A DNA stretch of 64,000 bases from Typha latifolia. Its lineage: Eukaryota > Streptophyta > Magnoliopsida > Poales > Typhaceae. Location: assembly GCA_019914945.1 (NCBI GenBank), contig CM034099.1, forward strand, positions 14,063,923-14,127,922. The letters run 5' to 3'. Positions within the stretch are counted from its first letter, which is position 1, and every line of letters begins with the position of its first letter. A model generated the notes under the pieces. It ran no database searches. It saw nothing but the letters and a program-made list of their open reading frames with translations, and was not told the DNA's origin. A program made the position numbers and the translations under genes. Below, piece by piece: positions 1 to 10,040 of this stretch.

Positions 1-84
1 TCTTTACTAATGTAGTTTTATTGCGGTTGAAGAAAAATAAATACTGAAAATAGTCTTGATTCTAGTCAAAATACTACATCTTCT

Positions 85-2277
85 ATGGATGATAATGCTT
101 CTTTGTGGAGATATGTTACTAAGATGGAGATATCGGAAAAAGGTGGAGGAAATCATAATTTTAGATGCAATTATTGTCAACAAGTCTACAAGAAATCATA
201 TTATAGAGTAAAGGCTCATTTGCTGAAAATTAGTGGGCATGAAATTAGAAGTTGTCCAAAAGTGAGTAGTGAACATGTTATGGAAATGAAAAGGATTGTT
301 GATATGGCCGAGTTGAGAATTAAAAAATATGATGCCTAAACAAATTCCTTTGCCAAAATTTGGACAAGTGGCATCTTCTACTAGGTCAGTTGGAGATGTA
401 GGTTTTGATATAGGAGGGACATCAAGAAAAAAAAGAGCAACAAGAATGACACCTATTGAGAAGTCATTTAATTTCGGTCTCGCAATCAATTATATTGTGA
501 GATTGCAAGAATGTTTTATTCAGCTGGGTTGTCTTTTCATCTAGCAAGAAACCATTAATATGTTAGAGCCTTTCAATTTGCAGCAAATAATAATATTTCT
601 AGATTTGTGCCCCTTGGCTACAATATGTTGAGAACTACACTACTTTAACAAGAGAGCAAATATTGAAATGTTGCTAAACCTTACTAGAAGCACATGGGGG
701 GAGAAAGGGCTGAGTATTATATGTGATGGTTGGACTGATGCACAGAGGAGACTGCTTATAATTTTTTTAGTGATGACTGAGAGTGGCCTTTTGTTCTTGA
801 GGGCTGTGAATTATGAAGGAGAATATAAAGACAAATTTTTTTTTCTCTAATTTGATCATTAAAATCATTGAAAAAATTGGGCATCATAATGTAATCCAAG
901 TAGTTACAGATAATGCACCTATTTGTAAGACAGTAGGGATGCTTTTTGAAGCAAGGTTTTCTCACATTTTTTAGACTCCATGTGTAGTTCATACTCTCAA
1001 CCTAGCTTTGAAGAACATATGTGCAGCAAAAAACACTAAGGCAAATGAGATTGTGTTTGATGAGTTTGAATTTCAATAATTGCAGAGGATGTAATGTGCA
1101 TAAAAAATTTTCATCATGCAACATTCAATAAGGTTGGCTATTTTTAATGAATTTGTCAACATAAAATTACTTGCTATTGCAGAGACTCGTTTTGCTTCGG
1201 TGATTATCATGTTGAAAAGATTCAAAAAAATCAAGAAGGGTCTTCAATCAATGGTAATCAGTGATAAATGGAGTTCTTACAGGGAAGATAATATTGGCAA
1301 AGGACAACAGTCCTCGATGACATTTGGTGGGATAAAATTGAATATATACTTATCTTCACAGAGTCTATATACAATATGCTACGGGTTGTAAACACAGATA
1401 AACCATGCTTATATTTGATATATGAAATGTTGGATATAATGATTGAAAAGGTGAAGACAGTCATATTTATACATAAAAACAAGAAGGAAGGCAAGGAATC
1501 TATTTTTTATTTAATAGTCCACAAGATCCTAGTGGATAGATAGGACAAAAGCAATACACCATTACATTGCTTAGCACATTCTTTGAATCCAAGGTTAATT
1601 TAATTCTATAGTCCTCTTTCTTATGATTAAAAATTTTATTGTTCTTTCATTGCTATTGTTTACTAATTAGATGATTACGCTAATAGGTATTATAGCTTAT
1701 CATGGATTCAAGAGGATCCAAATCGTGTACCACCGCATAAGGATTTGGATATTTCTAATATGAGAAATAAATGCTTGAAAAGGTTATTTCCAAATGCGAA
1801 GAACAAAAAATGGCATACTAAAAGTATACTAGTTTCTCCACGTCAAACAAAAGTTTTGTTGGGTATGATTCGATAGCAGATAGAAATGAGTTTGATCCAA
1901 ACATGTGGGTTGCTCATGGTGTTTCTACTCTTATTCTTCAGAATTTAGCACTTAGGTTAGTTAGGCAACCTTGCTCTTCTTCAGGTTGTGAGAGGAATTG
2001 CAGCACCTATTCTTTCATCCATTTATTGAAAGGGAACAAGATAACTCCATAGAGCTATGAAGATTTAGCATATGTGCATACTAATCTTCGCCTTCTATCA
2101 AAGAGGTCTCCAGATTATTTGAGAGAGGAGACCAAGATGTGGGATGTCGGAGGAGATTCTTATGATTCCTTTAATGGTGCAAGAATGTTAGAGTTTGTTC
2201 ATATCTTAATTGATGAACCGGATTTGGAGACTATAATGTTTGTTGATGAAGGCAATGAGGCAACTGAAGATGAATGA
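85..2277 (+). pseudogene. hAT-superfamily transposase remnant
   Basis: Decayed DNA-transposon transposase in several frames. The first segment (85-339) carries a BED-type zinc finger: two Cys (CNYCQQVY) followed by a His/Cys pair near residues 45-57. Segment 668-850 has the WGEKGLSIICDGWTD stretch typical of the DUF659 region of plant hAT proteins. From 851 the text continues with VVTDNAPIC and, after a TAG in place of the usual Trp codon, TPCVVHTLNLALKN, the RNase-H-like core. Around 1965-2277 the C-terminal hAT dimerisation region is readable (CERNCSTYSFIH; the usual Trp after ERN is Cys). Many stops and frame changes mean it makes no transposase. The terminal inverted repeats were not found; the 5' end may lie outside the window. 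Family identity is sure, boundaries are not. Confidence 0.85.
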
Positions 2278-2509
2278 TCTACCTTATCTTGCTATTTTAT
2301 AATGATTGTTAGTTTTTAAACTTCTATAGAACTTAGTTACCTGGACAGTTGGACATATTCTGCACTTTTAGGGCTTGTAATGATAATCTGATACCTTTTT
2401 AGAATTTTGTACACTTTTGATTGTCTTTCAATTTGTTCTTATCTTTAAATTAGTTCTTACAGCTTGATGTTTACTTCTTAGTTCTTCGAATGATACTTCT
2501 TAGTTCTTA

Positions 2510-2620
2510 AGGATTTTTATAAATCACACCCTACATTTTGCCTATTTTATGATTCGCACCCATCTTTGGGAATTTTATAACACGACCCCTCATTTTTCTT
2601 ATAATATTCATTTAACACCC
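2510..2620 (+). repeat. Left terminal inverted repeat of the MULE-MITE
   Basis: Begins AGGATTTTTATAAATCACAC and runs to TTTAACACCC; it pairs with 3237-3348 read in reverse, with a handful of mismatches and small indels. Confidence 0.85.
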
Positions 2621-3236
2621 TGAGTTAACTTAACCTAACCATAATCAAATTGAATGATACCAGAAAGAGAATATTATATTATAATCCACTATGTAATTTA
2701 TAACATTCCTAAATTACCCTTATACTTATCTCTAATTTTATTCATAACATGAACATCCATACTTGTTGTTTTTTCTCATACCATGGAGAACATCACCTAA
2801 ATGCCAAGTCAATCTTAGAGCTTCCAAACTCCAAGCCATGGAGATCTTAGAGCTCTCAAGCCGATTTTGTTGCTTGTGACCTCAAAGATGGGGAGGGAGA
2901 TGAAGAAAATTTGGGAAAAGATGGAGAAAAAAAGGATTTGAGCTAGAGAGATGAAAAAAATAGGTAAAGTTGGGAGAAGCTTCTAAGACTTGTATGTGGT
3001 AAGAATTTTGAGAGATTCTTATGGGTTAGGGTTTTGATATTATAATTTTGTAAGGTAGGGTTTAGTTATAGATAAGAGGATTTAGATTTTGTGGGGTTAG
3101 GATTTAGTTTGGAGAAGAAGAATTTTGTAGAGATTTAGGTTAGGTCAAAACTTTTTAAGAGTATTTTAGTAATCTTTGAACTAGAGGCACATAAACTATA
3201 TAACATGGTTAATGTCAGTTAGTTAAAGTAACGTTT

Positions 3237-3348
3237 GGGTGTTAAATGAATATTATAGAAAAAATGAAGGGTCGTATTATAAAATCCCCAAAGACGAGGT
3301 GTGAATCACAAAATAGACAAAATGTAAGGTGTGATTTGTAAAAATCTC
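3237..3348 (-). repeat. Right terminal inverted repeat of the MULE-MITE
   Basis: The reverse complement begins GAGATTTTTACAAATCACAC, matching the left arm. Followed directly by the second copy of the 9-bp target duplication. Confidence 0.85.
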
Positions 3349-3589
3349 TAGTTCTTACAGCTTGATGTATGTATATTTAACACTATTAGATTGCAAACAT
3401 TTACTTTAGATGTATCAATAATATTTTTTTTTATTTTTTTATTTCACCGTGTTCGTGTCCTATATTTTCAAAATTTGTCGTGTCACCGTGTCCGTATTGT
3501 GTCGTGTCCGTAACCCGTGTCCATGCTTCATAGGCAGCACCTTAAGGCCCTTAATGACATGTGGAACAAGGGTGTATCGTCCATAGTCT

Positions 3590-3815
3590 GTGTCACGCCT
3601 CGATTTGGGAACATGATGGCCGCGAATCTCTAGGATAAAACTCAGAAAAAATACGAAAGCCCAAATAATAATCAAATCCTAAAATAGATGTGTCAAAATA
3701 GTACTCAACCTTCAGAGTCCTTACTAAGCAACTTCTTAAATTCCTACAAAATAATAAATCCTCATGAGCTAGACGTGCAGCAAGTAACCCACTCTACCTA
3801 AGAATATATAAGATT
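3590..3815 (-). repeat. Probable LTR fragment (Ty3 type)
   Basis: On the minus strand this ends CCCAAATCGAGGCGTGACA, the usual 3' end of plant Tekay-like LTRs, and resembles the end of the family D LTR at 50323. Only about 220 bp are recognisable; the start of the LTR and any target duplication are missing. A short minus-strand reading frame across 3460-3675 is not convincing as a gene. Confidence 0.35.
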
Positions 3816-3939
3816 GATGAAATTACAATAAATATAATTTGATATAAAGTAAATTGATGGATAGATATCAAGGGTAAATTGGTAATTGGGTTAGTGTGTA
3901 GAATATAATTTTGATAAATAGTATTTGTATTTTATAATA

Positions 3940-4902
3940 TATTGAAAGGCAACCGTGGGTGGCAAGCGATCACTCCACCGCCTAGTGCTAAGGTGGAAGG
4001 CAGGCACCAAGACGGTTTAGTATTTTTAATATACAAAAAATAAAAAAAATTATATATAATATAATATATGTACATATATATACATATATATATATATCTT
4101 TTTTTTTAATAGTGTAATTTACAATCATAACAATAAAATATCATAATTTACAAATATGTGTGTGTGTATATATATATATGTATTTACATTACATATTTTA
4201 TTAATGCATTTAAAATTAATAAAAGTTGGTCTTTGGTGCATGTCGGCTAATGAGAGGGAGAGAGAAGAACAGACATTTGTCAGCTAGTGGGTTTTCCATT
4301 TAATCAAAATTTGGGTGCATGCCATCTAGTGAGAGGAAGAGAGTGACATTTGTCTTCCATGTTTTCTTCTTTCAATCTCTTACTACCATATTTGAAGTTC
4401 CTATATCCAGAGCATCAGATAGCAAACTAAATATTCTGGTTTTTCTTAGGTTTGTCAAAAGAAAAAAAAAACTTCATTTTAGACAGTCCTTCCCTTAAGA
4501 GATCCCATTTTGAGAGAGAGGTGATCGCTTACTATCGTCGGCGCCAAGAGTGAAAGGGAAGAAGTAAAGAAAGAGAAAAGGAAAAGAGAAGAAAGAAGAG
4601 TTATATGTTGGCTACCACCGGCACTACTCCTGCTACCGCTATTATTTGTTGTTGTCGTTCAAGAGAGAAGAAAGAGGTAAAGAAAGATCAGCGATCGATT
4701 GGGTATTTTGGTTAGGGTTAACAGCTAGATTTTTTTAATTAGTCACTATCCATTGGATAGTCCAACCTTACCCGACCCACTATAACAACTAAGTGGGCCG
4801 CCAAAAGGAAAAGGCGGGTTGTCAGGCCGCCTAGCTACATGGTGAGGTTGTTGGGTCGCCGCCCGCCATGGTGGCCGCCAAGGCCGCCTTTAAAACCACT
4901 GG
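3940..4902. mobile_element. Probable hAT-type non-autonomous element
   Basis: Two GC-rich ends enclose AT-rich DNA. The right end reads GCCGCCTTTAAAACCACTGG; its reverse complement resembles the start of many plant hAT elements (AGTGGTTTTAAAGGCGGC). The left end (ATTGAAAGGCAACCGTGGG, then ACCGCCTAGTGC) is a decayed inverted match. Inside, GGTGCATG…AGTGAGAGGAAGAGAG occurs twice about 85 bp apart (around 4237 and 4314). The 8-bp target duplication expected for hAT cannot be fixed; both flanks share only GTATTT. Confidence 0.4.
4040..4182. repeat. AT/TG microsatellites
   Basis: Alternating TA runs at about 4055-4100 and a compound TG/TA run at about 4157-4182, inside the hAT-like relic. Confidence 0.8.
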
Positions 4903-5302
4903 TATTTAGAATATGGTTATTATGATGTTTAGCTATTATTCTAAAATAAGGAGCTGTATTCCAAAATGGGAGCTAAATATACTCGAAACATATCTGACCA
5001 ATTGCCTATTAGTTGAACTAGAACCAACATGATTATCTCAACTAAAATAAGGATAAAGCCAAGCTTAAGTCCAGATATGAATAGGAACAGATGAGACCTA
5101 ATCAATTATTTTAGTTAAGTTTGACCTAATTTGATTATTTGAAGTCATATTAGATAAAACCGAACTCAAGACCAAATCAACTTAGAATCAAGTAACTGTA
5201 CATGAGCTATATTCGAGAACCAAAAAAAGTAAACCTTATCTAGTTCTACTCCAAAAGACTCAATAATAGATCGAATTAAATCCTAATCTGGGTGAAGTCA
5301 AA
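4903..5302. other. AT-rich spacer, nothing recognised
   Basis: No coding stretch, repeat or site recognised on either strand between the hAT-like relic and the Ty3 element G. Confidence 0.6.
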
Positions 5303-5307
5303 CTCAC

Positions 5308-5630
5308 TGGTGGGGACACTATTTTTCATCACGTTTATTCTCGTAAGCACAAAAAGGCTGCACCTGTGACCCTTTAGCTTAACGAGGGTTGTGACTAGTC
5401 ACCTTTTAGGGCTATTTTCGTCTTTTGTCTTTTACTTTATTTTGCCTATATAAAGGCTTGTAATCATCTTTTATAGGTTAATAAATATTTTGAGACTTTT
5501 TCCATATTGAGTGTTTGTTGGTGGATTCCAACGTCGGTGGATTCCGACACCCCGATTAGTGGATTCTACGGGTTTGATTATTTTTTCCTACTTCTTCTCA
5601 ACTCTACAATCGAAACGTTGTCCTACATCA
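5308..5630 (+). repeat. 5' LTR of element G
   Basis: 323 bp, TG…CA ends, same order of blocks as the 3' LTR. It contains an extra GTGGATTCCGACACCCCGAT-like repeat of GTGGATTCC not present in the 3' copy. Confidence 0.9.
5447..5454 (+). promoter_or_regulatory. TATA box of the 5' LTR
   Basis: TATATAAA inside GCCTATATAAAGG, conserved in the 3' LTR near 6866-6873. Position in the LTR fits a U3/R promoter. Confidence 0.6.
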
Positions 5631-5634
5631 GCTT

Positions 5635-5646
5635 TGATATCAAAGC
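5635..5646 (+). other. Degenerate primer-binding site
   Basis: TGATATCAAAGC just after the 5' LTR; it differs by two G-to-A changes from TGGTATCAGAGC, the plant initiator-Met tRNA primer site. Confidence 0.6.
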
Positions 5647-6725
5647 AATCCTCATGGTTATGAATCGCTTCTCTAAGATGGCCCATTTTATTTCTTGTGT
5701 TAAGACCTCTGATGCGTCACATGTGGCCAAATTATACTTTGCCCATATCATCAAGTTATATGGTCTTCCAAAAACTATTGTTTTCTACCGGGATGTTCGC
5801 TTTATGAGCTATTTTTGGAAAACCTTATGGCACATGGTTGGCACAAAATTAAAATTTTCTACTACCTATCACCCTCAAACCGATGGTCAAACCGAGATCG
5901 TTAATTATAGTCTTGGAAATCTTTTGCGCTGTCTCGTGGGTAATTATAACAAAAACTGGGATGTTATTCTTCTTATAGCCCAATCTGCATATAGTAACTC
6001 CATTAATAGGTCTATTGGCATGAGCCCATTTGAAGTTGTTTATGGTTTTAAAGCACGCAAACCTCTAGATCTGTTGCCTATATCATTTCATTCTAGAGTC
6101 TTTGAGTCTGCTGAAGCATTTGCACATCATGTTCATTCTTTGCATCAAGAGATCACTAAGCGAATTGAGGCGAGTAATCACCAGTATAAAATACATGCCA
6201 ACTTGCACAAACGTGCCAAGGAGTTCGATGTTGGAGATCATGTTATGATTCGTCTCAGACCCGAATGATTCCCTTTAGGAGCTGTTCGGAAGTTGCATGC
6301 CCGTAGTGCAGGATCTTTCCATATTCTGAAACGTGTAGGTGCTAATGCTTATGTCATTGATATTCCCCCTAATTATGGCATTAGTTGTACTTTTAATATT
6401 GAGGATCTAGCAGCCTACCATCGACCTATGCACATCCCCACTGAACCCTATGCTACATCTACTACCCTTCCAGATATTCCTGCTGTGCCACATACCACTT
6501 CTCCTTTCTCATCCACTTCACAAGAAATGATAGACGCTATTTTGGATGATCAAATAACGTCTACTGCAGAAGAAGTGCTTCACCGTTTTCTCGTTCGATG
6601 ACACGGACGACTAGAGTCTAATTGTATGTGGATCACTCGCGAGGAGTTACAGCAGCTTGACCCTAACATTTTGGAGTACTATCAGAGCCACTCAACTGGG
6701 TCGAGTTTCTTCCACCCCGGGAGAG
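5647..6725 (+). pseudogene. Ty3 pol remnant: integrase core and pol C-terminus
   Basis: Reads from MVMNRFSKMAHF through HPQTDGQTEIVN and SPFEVVYGF to a basic tail ending near TREELQQLDPNILEYYQS. In active integrases this region holds the D-D-E triad that inserts the cDNA. Here the first Asp (V-DRFSK) is Asn and the second (the S-D-RD motif) is Tyr; only the Glu in TDGQTE remains. Two in-frame TGA codons follow: at 6266-6268, where relatives have Arg (CGA to TGA), and at 6599-6601, where they have Trp (TGG to TGA). All these look like decay. The Met codon at 5507 lies in the LTR and is not a real start. Confidence 0.85.
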
Positions 6726-6726
6726 T
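6717..6726 (+). other. Polypurine tract of element G
   Basis: CCGGGAGAGT directly before the 3' LTR; purine-rich, placed where second-strand priming occurs. Match is weak. Confidence 0.4.
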
Positions 6727-7030
6727 TGGAGGGGACACTACTTTTCGTCACGTTTATTCTCGTAAACACAAAAAGGCTGCATCCGTGGCCCTTTAGCTTA
6801 ACGAGGGTTATGACTAGTCACATTTTAGGGCTATTTTTGTCTTTTGTCTTTTACTTTATTTTGCCTATATAAAGACTTGTAATAATCTTTTATGGATTAA
6901 TGAATATTTTGAGAGTTTTTGCATATTGAGTGTTTGTTGGTGAATTCCAACGTCGGTGGATTCCACAAGTTTGATTATTTTTCCCTACTTCTTTTTCTCA
7001 ACTCTACGATCGAGACGTTGTCCTGCATCA
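6727..7030 (+). repeat. 3' LTR of element G
   Basis: 304 bp, TGGAGGGGACACT… to …CTGCATCA, followed by the duplicated CTCAC. Confidence 0.9.
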
Positions 7031-7035
7031 CTCAC

Positions 7036-7916
7036 ACCCCATTCTTTGAAATCCTAGATCACTTTTGATCCTTTTTCCAATTGATCATTATTCTGCTAGC
7101 TAGTCTCAAAACATACCAACAGACATTGTTATTTGATATACCTATCTTTGTATTTGAGAATCTGGATAGAAATTCAAAATTGATACTTTTTCTACAAATA
7201 CTGGCAATTTGTTTCACCTTTGTTTTACTACTTTTCGACATTCACACTGATTTGATAATTTAGTAACCTTAGACTCTTGTACCCCAATTAATCATCTAAC
7301 AACAAATTGCACATCAAGTCTTCTTTAGTATATGCATTCTTCTGATTTGTCTCTATCTCTAATCCCTCGTACTACTAGAATGTCGTACTATGTGATTGGT
7401 TTTCCAATTACATAAGATATTTGAAATACACTAGTGACTACACAACTATGATCTAATAGATTCCCTTTATCTTAAGCTTTTCACTCTTCGAAATCACTAC
7501 TTTCAGGCTCTCTTTTATGGTTACAAACTGTAATTTTTCTGACGGTAGTAAATATCATGTATAGATTAAAAAAACTACAAATGGCATGCCCAGCCTAAAG
7601 TGTTATGAGATTTAAAATTCGAGATTCTATCTTCTTACATTTTGTTATGCATTTCCACACTTTATCTCTTAAATAACAAAGCTTCATATGAATCTCGCAC
7701 CGTCACTATGTACAATGAATTTATTGGGGCCAAAATGAAAGGAGACATATCTAGAATAAAATGCAAATGCAGACATGGTTGCCAAAATGTAGTCTCGAGG
7801 ACGTAAGTATCCTCAGTATGATTAACTAAAACTCCCAATTTTCAATAATCCCCCGGCACCAAATAATTAAAAAAAAACCCAAGTTTTAATTTCAATCCAT
7901 TCCAAAACATGGAGTA
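7036..7916. other. Spacer, nothing recognised
   Basis: AT-rich DNA without recognisable coding sequence or transposon ends. If 7991-8354 is the first exon of a minus-strand gene, this stretch would be its first intron, but I could not find a second exon in it. Confidence 0.5.
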
Positions 7917-7990
7917 CTACTGCCTACTAAAACTGAACACAAAGTAAAGAGGCGGAAGAAACCAATAAAGACGTAAACTTTTAGACTCAC

Positions 7991-8354
7991 CATCACCTAG
8001 AGAGAGTGGAAGCAACTGTTCCGAACCATTAGCAGCGCAGAATTCTGCAACTAGCGGGTGGTCCACGGCAAGGACCAAAGCAAGTTTCATCTCGATGTGG
8101 TCGACCTTAGCACAGCAGCCGATCAGGCAGCTCGGATCGATCAAAACCCTAGGTACCGGAACCCTAAGGCGAACTTCTGCTTCGCCATGGACGAAGGAGA
8201 CGAGGAGCAGGGATTCCTCGAAACGGAGAGAGGCGTGGAGATCGAAGCATTGGGCGGAAGGATCAATCTCGGGGTGGAAGAGGTAGAGGCGGAGCGTGGG
8301 GATGTGAGCTAGAATTTCCCAAGTGAAGCACCATTGCCTACGGTTTGAGCACAT
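7991..8354 (-). CDS. Possible first exon of a host gene, UBE3D-like (E2-binding)
   Basis: ATG at 8354 opens an uninterrupted frame ending at a good splice donor: GGTGATG|GTGAGTCT, with the GT at 7990-7989. The ~121 residues (RRQWCFTWEILAHIPTLRLY at the start, PRVLIDPSCL and VLAVDHPLVAEF later) look like ordinary cellular protein and are GC-richer than the surroundings. From memory they resemble the N-terminus of plant proteins annotated as HECT-like ubiquitin-conjugating-enzyme-binding (UBE3D family), which act as ubiquitin-ligase partners of E2 enzymes; that family call is tentative. No further exon is visible down to position 1, where the strand holds only transposons, so this is either an exon with a very long, invaded intron or an orphaned fragment. 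Overlapping plus-strand frames are shadows. Confidence 0.45.
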
Positions 8355-8386
8355 CTCTCTCCAAAGCTCAACTCTCAGGCGGAGCG

Positions 8387-8394
8387 TAGGGTTT
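8387..8394 (-). promoter_or_regulatory. Telo-box-like motif upstream of the exon
   Basis: AAACCCTA on the minus strand, about 33 bp before the ATG at 8354. Telo boxes are common near the starts of plant housekeeping genes; this supports, weakly, that 7991-8354 is a real gene start. Confidence 0.4.
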
Positions 8395-9014
8395 TGTTGT
8401 GGGGGGGGCGTTTAATCTGCCACCCGAATTCTTTGGAAATATTATAATTTCTGCTGTATTCTTCAAAGGTTTATTTGCACCGAAAAAACCTACTTAATTT
8501 TCGATCGATTTGGCAGCTAAGAGTTATTTTCGGGTTTCCCTTGCCAGACTTCTTTCGTATTTTTCTTCCAACTTTATTTTTGTTGTAGTAGAGTATTGGC
8601 TTAAAATAAAAAAGTAATATTTTTATTATCTTCTTTTGTACTTGCACTTCATTGATTATGTCCCTCCTCGAAATCTCGTCTAAGGTTCCTCTAAAAGTAT
8701 TCTTCATCACCGATAAGTAAGCAAGATCTTTCACTCCATTTTTTCGACTAGTAGCATTGAGGTTATTGTTTAAAAATTTTCTCTTAAATTATTATCGGAG
8801 TTTTTTATTTTTTTTCCATATTCTGTAATGAAGATTATTTTGGTTTCGAATTTGTTATTTTAATTTCGTAATTTATTCACAACATTTATACTTGTTATTT
8901 AGATTTTAATTAGCAAAATTAGATGTATATTTTATGTGTTGTACACTTAAATACCTGCTGGATGTTTGAAATATTATGTTCTTATGATTTCTGCATATAA
9001 TTTGAATAAATATA
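8395..9014. other. Spacer, nothing recognised
   Basis: Includes a run of eight G (8401-8408) and AT-rich DNA. It probably holds the promoter of the minus-strand exon and perhaps the left end of the Ulp1-carrying Mutator-like element, but no inverted end could be matched to the right side near 30720-30860. Confidence 0.45.
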
Positions 9015-9344
9015 ATGGCAAAGACTAAGAAGAGAGATTCCACTAATCCCGGTGAATTGAAAGGACTTCAATCAAGTCAGACATTTCTATCGAAGAGGAA
9101 GAGAGATTACACTAATCATGGTGAATTGAAAGAACTTCAATCAAGTCAGACCCTTCTATCAAAGAGGAAGAGGGACTCTGATGATAATTTTCAAACCAAT
9201 CAGACCCCTCCATCAAAAAAGAAGATTTATACAGCCACAGAGGGATCTAATTCTCAGAGTCAGTGGAAAAAATATAAGCTTTTTACAAGTAAAATAAGTG
9301 AGATGTTCAAGTTCATTCATGATCAACATATAGAGATTGCTTGA
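9015..9344 (+). CDS. Basic, repeat-bearing N-terminal exon (Ulp1-gene candidate)
   Basis: 109 residues starting MAKTKKRDSTNPGELK. A block of about 30 residues occurs twice (GELKGLQSSQTFLSKRKRD and GELKELQSSQTLLSKRKRD) and partly a third time. The KRKRD and PSKKK clusters look like nuclear-localisation signals. It ends SEMFKFIHDQHIEIA then stop, where a hAT-like insertion begins (9349). I do not recognise the domain. Its position and orientation suggest it is the N-terminal part of the Ulp1-type gene that continues at 9854, but no splice link can be shown. Confidence 0.4.
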   Translation: MAKTKKRDSTNPGELKGLQSSQTFLSKRKRDYTNHGELKELQSSQTLLSKRKRDSDDNFQTNQTPPSKKKIYTATEGSNSQSQWKKYKLFTSKISEMFKFIHDQHIEIA

Positions 9345-9348
9345 GCAT

Positions 9349-9853
9349 GTAGTCTTTGAAAAAAATTCGGATACGGATAAAGTTTTTGAAAAAAATTTGG
9401 ATACGGGTCGGATATATTTTTTGGATTCGGATACGGATATCGGATATCCGTTTACTCGTATATTATTTTGAATGATTTACAGTTTTTAATTTGCTTATTT
9501 AAATAGTAAATATTAATATTATTACTAATAATACATTATATATTATTTATAGAGATTAATTTCTCTAATTTTACATATTTAGCATATAAAAAAATTATTT
9601 GTTGTAAAACTCTTAATATTTTTATGTTAATTATATCTAAATAAAATATTATAATTCTATTAAATTCAATCAATATATGTTTAAGATCCAATCCTCTATC
9701 CGAAAATTATTCGTATCCGTTTAGTTAGGATATGGTTTTAAATTTTATTATCCGTCCAATATCCATATCCAAATTTGTATCCGGACTAAAAATATGGATC
9801 TGGATATGGGTTGAGCACTATATGATCCATATCCGATCTGTTTTCACCCCTAC
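9349..9853. mobile_element. hAT-like MITE rich in CGGATA
   Basis: AT-rich core with both sides packed with CGGATACGGATA / GGATATCCG phrases in opposite orientations. The right end reads TTTTCACCCCTAC, the reverse complement of TAGGGGTGAAAA, a common plant hAT-MITE end; the left end is decayed. It lies between two pieces of the Ulp1-type gene, so it probably inserted in an intron or disrupted the gene. Confidence 0.45.
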
Positions 9854-10040
9854 ACAAGACACACCACTCCTTGGAGAGGTAATTAAGGGATGGAGGAGTG
9901 GATCAATATTTGTTTATGGGAAATTTAAGCTTGCAGTTGAAGGTAGTGGAAACTGCCATAATTCTTGAATTATCTTTAAATGGTAAAAAGGTAGTCTTCG
10001 ACATGAGCAATCCGAAAGGTGAAAAAGTGAATGAGAAATG
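9854..10040 (+). pseudogene. Ulp1-type gene, internal exon piece before the solo LTR
   Basis: From about 9925 a clean frame reads LSLQLKVVETAIILELSLNG then KKVVFDMSNPKGEKVNEK and is cut inside the codon after AAA by the LTR at 10041. It resumes at 12293 in the same frame (WYDVPFCKETLHSW). No domain recognised here; it belongs to the N-terminal region of the Ulp1-type gene by context. Confidence 0.55.

Larger units (their letters stand above)
2510..3348. mobile_element. Non-autonomous Mutator-like element (MULE-MITE)
   Basis: An 839-bp element bounded by near-identical inverted ends of about 110 bp and flanked by a perfect 9-bp direct repeat TAGTTCTTA (2501-2509 and 3349-3357). A 9-bp target duplication with long inverted ends is the signature of Mutator-type transposition. 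The interior holds no usable reading frame; it has GA-rich stretches and a short repeated phrase around ATGGAGATCTTAGAGCT. It needs a transposase supplied elsewhere. The duplication is intact and the arms differ at only a few bases, so insertion was fairly recent compared with the hAT relic beside it. Confidence 0.85.
5308..7030 (+). mobile_element. Internally deleted Ty3/gypsy retrotransposon G
   Basis: Two direct LTRs (5308-5630 and 6727-7030) starting TGG and ending ATCA, flanked by a perfect 5-bp duplication CTCAC (5303-5307, 7031-7035). The internal part is only about 1.1 kb: a primer-site relic, the integrase core and the tail of pol, then a purine-rich tract. gag, protease, reverse transcriptase and RNase H are gone. 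The protein-level features are those of plant chromovirus-type pol. The LTRs differ at clearly more than a few positions, including a ~25-bp indel, so this is not a recent insertion. Confidence 0.9.

Noticed and set aside
3430..3535. CGTGTCCGTGTCGTGTCC-like phrases as a transposon end or gene
   Set aside because: A common plant repeat phrase, but no partner end was found; too short to call.
7059..7263. Two overlapping 60-aa frames on opposite strands
   Set aside because: AT-rich spacer, no homology recognised, no splice or start context.
8058..8312. Two plus-strand frames over the host-like exon
   Set aside because: Shadows of the minus-strand exon, which alone has a start, a donor and protein-like composition.
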